DNA of 8,711 nucleotides from an uncultured bacterium. Its GTDB lineage: Bacteria > Edwardsbacteria > AC1 > EtOH8. Both the position numbers and the translations under genes were made by a program. The notes below the pieces were generated by a model. The model was given only the letters and a program-made list of their open reading frames with translations. It was not told the DNA's origin and ran no database searches. Positions 1-5,878 of this stretch are shown here, piece by piece (the stretch's first letter is position 1; each line of letters starts with the position of its first letter). Where the stretch lies: contig CALGNM010000052.1 of NCBI GenBank assembly GCA_937958665.1, positions 1-8,711 on the forward strand. The letters run 5' to 3'.

Positions 1-49
1 GGGTGCCGTCGATGTCGAACAGCACCAGCCTTTGGTATTTTTCAGCCAT
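1..49 (-). CDS. HAD-superfamily hydrolase, N-terminal fragment (runs off left edge)
   Basis: An ATG at 49-47 on the minus strand opens a frame that reads MAEKYQRLVLFDIDGT to the window edge. The hydrophobic strand followed by DxDGT is motif I of the haloacid dehalogenase superfamily, where the first Asp is the catalytic nucleophile. Family members with this opening include phosphoglycolate phosphatase-like and other small phosphatases; 16 residues do not allow a substrate to be assigned. The start lies inside the end of rsmG (8-nt overlap, rsmG stop at 44-42), so the two are probably co-transcribed and translationally coupled. A purine-rich GAAGAG sits directly upstream of the ATG, which is too close for a good ribosome binding site and fits coupling. 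The rest of the gene is outside the window. Confidence 0.8.
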   Translation of the reverse strand, partial: MAEKYQRLVLFDIDGT

Positions 50-707
50 CTCTTCTGACCACTATTATCCGGCGGTCCTTGCCGGAGGTTCCGGCCGGTA
101 TCTTCAGTTCCCCCTCCAAGCTGCACCGATATTTTTTCATGATTGCAGAGGCCCGGGAAATCTCCTCCTCCGTCCGGCTGGATTTGTAGGCCAGCAATTT
201 TCCCCCGACCTTTAGGAAGGGCCGGGCCATCTTCACCAGTTCTTTCAGCTCGGCCACCGCCCGGGCCGTGACGAAGTCATATCGGCCGACCAGGTTTTTA
301 TCCTTCTGGGCCTCCTGGGAATGCTGGGCGACCACCCCAACCTCCGTCAGCCCCAGTTCCTTGATCGCCATTTCGATGAAGCGGGCCTTCTTTTGGGTGG
401 CCTCCAGACAGGTCAGCCGAATGGATGGCAGGCAGATCTTTAAAGGTATGCCGGGGAACCCTCCGCCGGGACCCAGGTCCATCACTTCGTTTAGGCCCTG
501 GTTCTCGGCCAGAACCGGCAGGGCCGAAAGGGAATCAAGGATGTGGTTTTCCCACAGATGCTCCGCCTCCCGCCGAGACACCAGGTTCACCCTAACGGTC
601 CAATCAGCCACCAGCCCGGCGAAACGCACCAGCTGTTCGGTCTGGTGTGGCGTCAGGGCCAGGCCCTCGGGCAGTACCGGCACCATCCTGTTATCATCGT
701 TCACCAT
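42..707 (-). CDS. rsmG: 16S rRNA (guanine527-N7)-methyltransferase RsmG (GidB)
   Basis: RsmG uses S-adenosylmethionine to methylate N7 of G527 in 16S rRNA in the cytoplasm; in several bacteria its loss gives low-level streptomycin resistance. The 221-aa product has the family landmarks in order: VNLVSRR at 40-46, HILDSL at 55-60, the glycine-rich SAM loop DLGPGGGFPGIPL at 77-89 (slightly variant; DVGSGAGFPG is usual), a conserved TARAVAEL at 147-154, and the late basic strand RRIIVVRR. Length fits the family (E. coli about 207 aa). The start is uncertain: ATG at 707 is only 7 bp from a strong -10 box, so the message would be nearly leaderless there. The in-frame ATG at 686 (Met8, giving 214 aa) is an alternative, though neither has a properly spaced ribosome binding site. 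The gene is followed by an overlapping HAD hydrolase. Confidence 0.95.
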   Translation of the reverse strand: MVNDDNRMVPVLPEGLALTPHQTEQLVRFAGLVADWTVRVNLVSRREAEHLWENHILDSLSALPVLAENQGLNEVMDLGPGGGFPGIPLKICLPSIRLTCLEATQKKARFIEMAIKELGLTEVGVVAQHSQEAQKDKNLVGRYDFVTARAVAELKELVKMARPFLKVGGKLLAYKSSRTEEEISRASAIMKKYRCSLEGELKIPAGTSGKDRRIIVVRRDG

Positions 708-714
708 GCGTATG

Positions 715-743
715 ATTATATCAGACTTTCAGCCCAATGTAAA
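715..743 (-). promoter_or_regulatory. Strong σ70-type promoter for rsmG
   Basis: On the minus strand, TTTACA (743-738) is followed after exactly 17 bp by TATAAT (720-715): 5/6 and 6/6 matches to the housekeeping consensus at ideal spacing. The predicted transcription start is near 708, immediately before the first possible rsmG ATG at 707. Transcripts would be essentially leaderless, or have a leader of about 22 nt if ATG 686 is used. Confidence 0.7.
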
Positions 744-749
744 ATATTC

Positions 750-778
750 TTGATTTTATCGCCCGGTGGGTGTATTCT
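750..778 (+). promoter_or_regulatory. Candidate σ70-type promoter for the Dabb/chlI-chlD operon
   Basis: TTGATT (750-755) and TATTCT (773-778) are separated by 17 bp, each matching consensus at 4/6. The predicted start near 785 would give a leader of about 20 nt before the ATG at 804. The -35 box lies only 6 bp from the -35 of the rsmG promoter, back to back, so simultaneous polymerase binding to both could be hindered. It is weaker than the opposing promoter and is inferred from sequence alone. Confidence 0.4.
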
Positions 779-803
779 TGTACCAACCAATTCGGAGCCC
801 GCT

Positions 804-1106
804 ATGGTAAAACACATCGTAATGTGGACCTTTAGGGAGAGGGCCGAAGGGCGCAGCAGGGACGAGAACATCGCCATGGCTGTTGAGATCCTAAACGGAT
901 TGCGGTACAAGGTCCCGACCGTCAGGTTCCTGGAGGTCGGCCGGAACATCACCCGTTCGGATGGGGCCTTTGACCTGGCCCTCTATTCAGAGTTCGATGA
1001 CGAGGCCGGGCTGGAGGTCTACCAGAAGCACCCCGAGCACCTCAAGGCGGTCGAGTTCTTGGGCAAGGTCCGCGACCAGCGGGCGGTGGTGGATTATGAG
1101 GCATAG
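804..1106 (+). CDS. Dabb (stress-responsive α+β barrel) domain protein
   Basis: A 100-aa cytoplasmic protein covering a complete Dabb domain. It shows the typical first strand MVKHIVMWTF (1-10), a mid-protein strand DLALYSEF (57-64), and the characteristic C-terminal HPEHLKAVEFLGKV (76-89) ending in VVDYE. Dabb proteins are small dimeric ferredoxin-like α+β barrels. Some are stress-induced and a few relatives are cyclases, but most have no assigned reaction and none is assigned here. The frame is open much further upstream, but the start was placed at ATG 804 because GGAG (794-797) lies 6 nt before it and the homology begins exactly there. The stop codon directly abuts the next start (TAGATG), so translation is probably coupled to the chelatase gene. 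Family confidence is high; role unknown. Confidence 0.9.
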   Translation: MVKHIVMWTFRERAEGRSRDENIAMAVEILNGLRYKVPTVRFLEVGRNITRSDGAFDLALYSEFDDEAGLEVYQKHPEHLKAVEFLGKVRDQRAVVDYEA

Positions 1107-2228
1107 ATGACGGGCTTTCCCGACAATCGGCGATTCCTGTTTTCCGCAATTCTGGGACAGGACAAGCTGAAACAGGCCTACCTGGCCAACATAGTCAACC
1201 CCAGAATCGGCGGGCTGCTGATCAGCGGGCCCAAGGGCACCGGCAAGAGCACCGTAGTCCATTCGGTGGAATCCATCCTCCCGGACAGGAGATTGGTCGA
1301 TGGCTGCCTCTTCAATTGCGACCCCGGCCTCCCCGATAATTTCTGCTCCCTGTGCCGAGACCGCAAGGACCATCCGGCCGTCACCAACAGAATGAGGATA
1401 GTGAACCTCCCCTTGAGCTGCACCGAGGACCGGCTGATCGGAAGCATCGATGTCGAGAAGCTTCTGAAGGACGGCCAGAAGGTGATCCTGCCGGGCATCC
1501 TGGGCCAGGCCAACGGAAACATCCTCTATGTGGACGAGGTCAACCTGCTGCCCGACCACCTGGTGGACGACATCCTGGACGCCTCCTCCTCACACTGGAA
1601 CACCATCGAACGCGAAGGCATCTCGGTTTCCCACCCGGCCGACTTCGTGCTGGTAGGCACCATGAACCCCGAGGAGGGCGACCTCCGGCCCCAGATCCTG
1701 GACCGCTTCCCGCTGTGCGTCAAGATCGAGACCGTCAAGGACCCCAAGCTGAGGGCCGAGATAGTTGAGAACAACCTGCTGTTCGAGGCCGACCCCTCCG
1801 CCTTCCGGGACAGGTTCCGGGCCAGCGAGGAGGGTGTCCGGCAAACCATCGTCTCCGCCCGGGAGTTGCTTCCCGGGGTGGTGGTTGACCCGGCCCTGGT
1901 GGTGGCGGTGGCCGCTTCCTGTGCCGCCCTCAAGGTGGACGGCCAGCGTCCGGACATAGTGATCATCAAGACCGCCAGGACCCTGGCCGCCCTGAATGGT
2001 CGCACGGCCGTCGACACCGGAGACATCCTGCTGGCTTCGGAACTGACCCTCGTACACCGCACCCGGGACGGGGGCCTGCTGGAGCCGCCATCCCCAGAGG
2101 AAATTGGCAATTCTTTTGACAGGCATCTTCCCAAAAAGGTGGAACAAACTCAAAGAACCCTGGTCAAACAGAAGGTCGAGGTGGCGGCGGCCGCCCCGGG
2201 CGGGCAGGAGGTAAAAAAAAACGATTAG
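1107..2228 (+). CDS. chlI: ChlI/BchI-type AAA+ metal-chelatase subunit (also N-terminal half of a frameshifted ChlD)
   Basis: This 373-aa AAA+ ATPase is the small-subunit type that drives Mg2+ insertion into protoporphyrin IX (Mg-chelatase I) or, with CobN, Co2+ insertion in cobalamin synthesis. Visible motifs: Walker A GPKGTGKST (41-49), the BchI-type cysteine region CLFNCDP then CSLC (67-83), LPLSCTEDRLIGSIDVE (101-117), Walker B ILYVDE (139-144), sensor-1/arginine-finger block GTMNPEEGDLRPQILDRF (184-201), and a sensor-2 Arg in GQRPDI (279-284). The C-terminus (about 330-373) is an Ala/Pro/Gly-rich tail resembling a ChlD linker. GAGG (1098-1101) precedes the ATG by 5 nt, inside the Dabb gene. 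The ORF ends KKND-stop right after an AGGAGG plus A9 signal that can move ribosomes into the downstream VWA frame. No chlH/cobN is visible, so the metal is undecided. Confidence 0.93.
   Translation: MTGFPDNRRFLFSAILGQDKLKQAYLANIVNPRIGGLLISGPKGTGKSTVVHSVESILPDRRLVDGCLFNCDPGLPDNFCSLCRDRKDHPAVTNRMRIVNLPLSCTEDRLIGSIDVEKLLKDGQKVILPGILGQANGNILYVDEVNLLPDHLVDDILDASSSHWNTIEREGISVSHPADFVLVGTMNPEEGDLRPQILDRFPLCVKIETVKDPKLRAEIVENNLLFEADPSAFRDRFRASEEGVRQTIVSARELLPGVVVDPALVVAVAASCAALKVDGQRPDIVIIKTARTLAALNGRTAVDTGDILLASELTLVHRTRDGGLLEPPSPEEIGNSFDRHLPKKVEQTQRTLVKQKVEVAAAAPGGQEVKKND
2206..2228 (+). promoter_or_regulatory. Candidate programmed -1 frameshift (or transcriptional slippage) site joining chlI to the VWA frame
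   Basis: AGGAGG (2206-2211), a full Shine-Dalgarno match, is followed after one T by nine A (2213-2221), then C. The 0-frame TAG comes at 2226-2228. In the chlI frame the run reads as A AAA AAA or A AAA AAC heptamers, both compatible with tandem -1 re-pairing. No ATG, GTG or TTG lies within initiation distance of the AGGAGG in the VWA frame. SD-like elements upstream of A-rich slip sites stimulate -1 frameshifting in dnaX-type signals, where the gap is usually longer (about 10 nt) than here. An A9 tract can also cause RNA-polymerase slippage, and one extra A gives the same fusion. A homopolymer assembly error is the third option. Confidence 0.65.
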
Positions 2229-2293
2229 CCCTGGCCCAGAAATTTCTTGACCTGGCCCGGAGGATCCTGCCTTACCGGAAAAAGAAGCGCCCG

Positions 2294-3310
2294 GTGCTGC
2301 TGTTAAGGCCAAAGGGGCCGGACCAAGAAGCACCGGCCTTGTTCCAAGAGCAGCCCGGGGCATTCGGCCAGCTGAAAAAGATTTTCCATAAGTTCCTCAG
2401 CCGCTTGGGACGCCTGAAGGCCCGCACCGCCAGGGGAAGCAAGAAACGCAAATCGATAATCAGCGGCCGCTCCGGCCGCAATATCAAGATCGTCCGCTTC
2501 AAAGCCGGCGAGAACACCCTGGCCCCCCTGCAGACGGTGGTCAATTCACTGGGAAACGGAAAGTATTCCCTGGAGAAGAAAAGGTTCAGCATCGGCCCGG
2601 CCGACTTCGTGGGATGGGACAAGTTGGAGCGCCAGAGCCTGACCCTGGTTCTATTGGTAGATGTCAGCCGATCGACCTTTCCTTTCATCAGAATCTTTGC
2701 CGAGATACTGGATTCCCTGACCGGCTACTTCAAGCTGCACCAGGACCGGATAGGGCTGATATCCCTGCAGGGGATGCAGGCCCGGATACTGAACCACCCC
2801 ACCCACAACTACCGGGTGGTCACCAAAAGCCTGATGGGGCTCAAGGTCCAGGGAGACAGTCCCCTGGCCGACGGCCTGCTCAAGGCCCTGGCTATGGTCC
2901 GGCTGGAGAGGTTCCGCAAGCCGGGATCGGCCAATCTGGTGATTCTGTTGAGCGACGGCTATCCGGAGCCGTTGACCGCCCATTGCCCAGACATTTTCGA
3001 CGAGCCGGCCTACCGGGAGACCATCCGGGCCTCTTCGCTCTACCGCCGGCAGGCGGTTTCGCTGCTGATGATAAACCCATCCTTCCAACACCAAGACCCG
3101 GCGGATTACCTGCCGGGAGAAAAGCTGTCGGCCATAATCGCCCGGGAGAGCCGGGGGCAGTTGATCAAACTGTTCCGGGCCCCTGGGCTCTCCCCGGATG
3201 ATCGGTATTATCCCCCAACCAGGAATGAGATTCGGCAGATCTTGAGCGGAATCGAGGGTATGGTAGGAAAAGGGATGGATACGAATAGGCAAAGTGGACT
3301 GGCGGTCTAA
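2294..3310 (+). CDS. chlD: VWA-domain chelatase subunit, C-terminal half of ChlD (probably expressed by -1 frameshift from chlI)
   Basis: The C-terminal half resembles the integrin-I/VWA domain of ChlD/BchD, the medium chelatase subunit that forms a double ring with ChlI. From the GTG at 2294 (338 aa), a basic region (about 28-70) leads to SGRSGRNIKIVRF (57-69). The VWA fold follows with MIDAS motif LLVDVSRST (120-128: D123, S125, S127), GDSPLADGL (187-195; Ser in place of the usual Thr) and LLSDG (218-222, D221). The GTG has no Shine-Dalgarno and is not a convincing start. The frame is open back through 2219-2293 with GC-rich third positions and joins the chlI frame at the A9 run. Slippage there gives a fusion of about 734 aa, typical for ChlD (AAA, linker, VWA). 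The gene ends just before an AT-rich island. Confidence 0.8.
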   Translation: MLLLRPKGPDQEAPALFQEQPGAFGQLKKIFHKFLSRLGRLKARTARGSKKRKSIISGRSGRNIKIVRFKAGENTLAPLQTVVNSLGNGKYSLEKKRFSIGPADFVGWDKLERQSLTLVLLVDVSRSTFPFIRIFAEILDSLTGYFKLHQDRIGLISLQGMQARILNHPTHNYRVVTKSLMGLKVQGDSPLADGLLKALAMVRLERFRKPGSANLVILLSDGYPEPLTAHCPDIFDEPAYRETIRASSLYRRQAVSLLMINPSFQHQDPADYLPGEKLSAIIARESRGQLIKLFRAPGLSPDDRYYPPTRNEIRQILSGIEGMVGKGMDTNRQSGLAV

Positions 3311-3358
3311 GAGGTTTTGCGGCAGAATAGAACTAATGTATTTATAAAACCGGAGGCT

Positions 3359-3817
3359 ATGAAAAACACAAAACAAATAAGGCATGCCAAAAAGATTTTA
3401 TTTTATCTATTCTTTATATTTGGTCCCATACTTGTATGTTTGCTATCATTGTTTAATTTTATAAGCTACAGCATTTATGATATTGACCCTACAGATGTTT
3501 ATAAAATTATAACTGCTTCAATTGCTATAACAACAACTCTTTCAAGTTTGTCGTTAAATTTATCTAAAAAAGACAAGACAAACACTAAAATGTACTTTAA
3601 AAGCGGTGAGTTTTTCTTTTTTGCTGTTATACTTCTTGTTATGGCACTAATTATTAAATACACAGAAACAACAATAATCAATGGAAGTATATTAAATAAA
3701 TTACTCATTTCATATCTCAGAATACTGTTGATATTGTTCTATTTTTTTGGAGTTGGATTGTTTTGTTATGCTCTTTCCATTGTTTATTGTTTTTTCACTA
3801 ATAGGATATTTAGATAA
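3359..3817 (+). CDS. Small four-helix membrane protein, function unknown
   Basis: I do not recognise this 152-aa protein. It has a short basic N-terminus (MKNTKQIRHAKK) followed by four apparent transmembrane segments at about 13-36, 48-66, 84-100 and 115-146. There is a hydrophilic, Lys/Asp-rich loop at 69-82 (SKKDKTNTK) and a short TNRIFR tail. It therefore probably sits in the cytoplasmic membrane with little soluble domain. Start choice: the frame is open to a TTG at 3317, but the ATG at 3359 is preceded by GGAGG (3352-3356), which is 2 nt away (unusually close) and still the best signal. Composition is AT-rich, unlike the chelatase genes just upstream, so it probably arrived with the neighbouring TPR membrane protein, 108 nt downstream. 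No family-specific motif is visible. Confidence 0.65.
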   Translation: MKNTKQIRHAKKILFYLFFIFGPILVCLLSLFNFISYSIYDIDPTDVYKIITASIAITTTLSSLSLNLSKKDKTNTKMYFKSGEFFFFAVILLVMALIIKYTETTIINGSILNKLLISYLRILLILFYFFGVGLFCYALSIVYCFFTNRIFR

Positions 3818-3925
3818 ACAATGCCGCACCCCAATTATTATACAAATAAGAATATATAAAAAATTGACTTAGCATGTTTGTGACGAAGGTCGTTATAAAT
3901 ATGCGAATAATTTAACTATATCAAC

Positions 3926-5878
3926 GTGTATACAGACAAAAAACATTTACTTGCCATAACACTAACCCTCCTTTTTTTAGGGCTCCATGTTATATGTAAT
4001 TTTATACCTAATAAGGGGCATTTTTGGGGGGTTATGCATTTGTCGTTATTACCAAATACTGCTCAAATACTATTAATATCGTTTTCCGTTTTAATAATAT
4101 TAGCTTCGGATATTTACCCATATAAATTTACTCCATTATTGAAGTCGCAGTACATATCTATATTATGTCTATTAATATTTGGTGCAAGTTTTTATTTTCT
4201 TCGTTCAAATAATTTACTTTTCGGCGATATTGCAATGTGGATGGCGGAGATAGATAAATCGTTATTACGATTTTCTCCAGATTTCGGAAGTGTATTATTT
4301 CACAGATTTATTTATAATACAATATTTAACAATGAACTTCGGGGCTTATTTATTTATCGATGGACAAGTATAATTGGAGGTTGGATTTATTTAATTGTTA
4401 TATATTTATTTGTTAGAAAAAAAGAAATACGTATTCAAAACCTCTGGCATTTTTCATTTTTAAGTTCTGGTTCAATTTTATTGTTTTTTGGTTATGGTGA
4501 AAATTACATGTTTTTATATCTTTTTACGTTTATATATTTTATTTTACATAAAAATGAAAACTATGTTTTATCTGGTTTGTTTTTATTGTCTTCAATTACA
4601 TCGCATTTATTAGCAATAATATTAATTCCTGGTTATATTTATACCGTTTCTAACAGTAAAATAAATAACAAAAAAGAAGTTTTGTCAATATTTGTTATTT
4701 TTTCAATATTATTGTTTCTTTTATCGTATAAATATTTATTTATTAATTTAGGTTTAACAAAATGGTTATTGCCTATTTTGTCTACTATTGAAAGACCCTA
4801 TGCTATTTTTTCTTATGGTAAAATTAGAGACATTATAAATACTTTGTTTCTTCTAATTCCAATTAGTATTATTATAATTTCTTCAAATACTAATTATTTT
4901 AAAATATCAAATAAATGGTTTCATTATTTAAATATAATTTCCGTAACTACTGTTCTGATTTTTATGGATGTTGCTTATGAGGGTTCCGATTGGGATTTTT
5001 ATTCTTTTATTTCAATCCCGATAACAATATACTCTCTATCCTTATTAGAGAAAAAAGACAAAACAATTAATTTGTATAAAGCTCTCGCCTTCTCAATAAT
5101 GTTGTTCCATACTTTGCCTTGGATAATTGTAAATAACAATGAAAATTTAGCGCTAAGACAATTTACAGAAATTGTAAAAGTTTTTAAACACAAAGATCCT
5201 GTATGGTTATATGGACGCAACATGTATCTGCTCAATAATAAAAATCTGGAAAAATATGATTTAACAATTAAAATTGGTAACGAAGCATTATCTGCCGGTT
5301 TTTCGGACTTTCGAATCTGGGAAAATATGGCATATGCATATTATAATTTAAGACAAAATAACGAAGCAAAAAAATTATATATGAATATTGTTGAATATGA
5401 TACATGTTATTACCAAGCTTGGGGTATGTTGGGAACAATCTACATGGAAAACAATAATTATGATTCAGCTTCTTATTGTTTTCAGAAAACCATAAATATT
5501 CACAAAGATGACGTAAATTCATGGCACCTTTTAGTAACTGCTTTAATACGAAAAGGCGATATATCTAATGCTCTGGTAATGTGTAATATGGCTCTCGGCC
5601 AATGGCCACAAAATGGAAAATTATGGTCCTTACTTACAGTATGTCTTCTTCAAACAAAAGGGGCTGGCCTAAAATACGCAGCCAACAATGCTATAAAATA
5701 TTTACCAGAAGAACCAGCAACACACATAAACGCAGGTATAGCCTATGCCATATTAAATGAACCCAAAAAAGCACTTGATATTTGGAAAAATGGCTATTGT
5801 CTCTTTCCTGGAAATCAAAAATTACAAATACTTCAAAACATGAATGAAAATCAAATCAGTATAGAATTTTTACGATGA
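3926..5878 (+). CDS. Polytopic membrane protein with C-terminal TPR repeats (GT-C glycosyltransferase-like, tentative)
   Basis: A 650-aa protein. Residues 1-405 are very hydrophobic, with about 12 apparent transmembrane segments (for example 8-27, 47-62, 75-93, 141-163, 174-190, 193-208, 213-240, 251-275, 303-320, 333-350, 356-375, 384-403). Residues 463-632 contain TPR-like 34-residue repeats: 463-496, 497-530, 531-564, a degenerate one, and 599-632. A loop after the third helix carries LLFGDIAMW (97-105), and LFFGYGENY lies at 186-194. Acidic residues in an early extracytoplasmic loop of such a protein recall GT-C, lipid-phosphate-sugar-using glycosyltransferases, but I see no diagnostic motif, so function is tentative. 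The start is uncertain: GTG 3926 lacks an SD, and the frame opens only at 3911. ATG at residue 37 would remove the first helix. Its TGA overlaps the next ATG (ATGA). Confidence 0.7.
   Translation: MYTDKKHLLAITLTLLFLGLHVICNFIPNKGHFWGVMHLSLLPNTAQILLISFSVLIILASDIYPYKFTPLLKSQYISILCLLIFGASFYFLRSNNLLFGDIAMWMAEIDKSLLRFSPDFGSVLFHRFIYNTIFNNELRGLFIYRWTSIIGGWIYLIVIYLFVRKKEIRIQNLWHFSFLSSGSILLFFGYGENYMFLYLFTFIYFILHKNENYVLSGLFLLSSITSHLLAIILIPGYIYTVSNSKINNKKEVLSIFVIFSILLFLLSYKYLFINLGLTKWLLPILSTIERPYAIFSYGKIRDIINTLFLLIPISIIIISSNTNYFKISNKWFHYLNIISVTTVLIFMDVAYEGSDWDFYSFISIPITIYSLSLLEKKDKTINLYKALAFSIMLFHTLPWIIVNNNENLALRQFTEIVKVFKHKDPVWLYGRNMYLLNNKNLEKYDLTIKIGNEALSAGFSDFRIWENMAYAYYNLRQNNEAKKLYMNIVEYDTCYYQAWGMLGTIYMENNNYDSASYCFQKTINIHKDDVNSWHLLVTALIRKGDISNALVMCNMALGQWPQNGKLWSLLTVCLLQTKGAGLKYAANNAIKYLPEEPATHINAGIAYAILNEPKKALDIWKNGYCLFPGNQKLQILQNMNENQISIEFLR

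Larger units (their letters stand above)
1107..3310 (+). other. Proposed frameshifted chlI-chlD fusion product (about 734 aa)
   Basis: This is the combined reading of the two preceding ORFs: 371 codons in the chlI frame to 2219, then -1 slip and 363 codons to the stop at 3308-3310. The result is an AAA+ domain, a linker (Ala/Pro/Gly-rich, then strongly basic and helical in appearance) and a VWA domain, which is the canonical ChlD layout and length. Unshifted translation yields the 373-aa ChlI-like protein, so both small and medium subunits could come from one locus in a ratio set by the slip rate. Programmed frameshifting of this kind in chlD of cobalamin producers is established in the literature (recalled, not looked up). 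That it happens here is inference. Confidence 0.6.

Noticed and set aside
543-803. N-terminal extension of the Dabb reading frame back to 543
   Set aside because: It is antisense to rsmG, has no Dabb homology, and a good SD (GGAG 794-797) marks the ATG at 804 as the start.
1526-2363. Long minus-strand open frames opposite chlI (1526-2134, 1590-2363)
   Set aside because: High GC gives long antisense frames. They show no recognisable domain, and the plus strand carries an unmistakable AAA+ protein.
3317-3358. TTG at 3317 as start of the four-helix membrane protein
   Set aside because: There is no SD before it, and the added residues are polar and unremarkable; ATG 3359 has GGAGG just upstream.
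2651-3385. Minus-strand 244-codon frame opposite the VWA gene
   Set aside because: It is antisense to a clear VWA domain, with repetitive low-information Gln/Gly-rich sequence and no start signal.
3864-3899. Promoter for the TPR membrane protein: TTGACT (3864-3869) with TATAAA (3894-3899)
   Set aside because: The spacer is 24 bp, too long for a σ70 promoter, and such AT-rich DNA gives chance matches.
3311-3925. CRISPR array or tandem repeats in the AT-rich region
   Set aside because: The repeated AT-rich words are short and irregular, with no unit and spacer periodicity.
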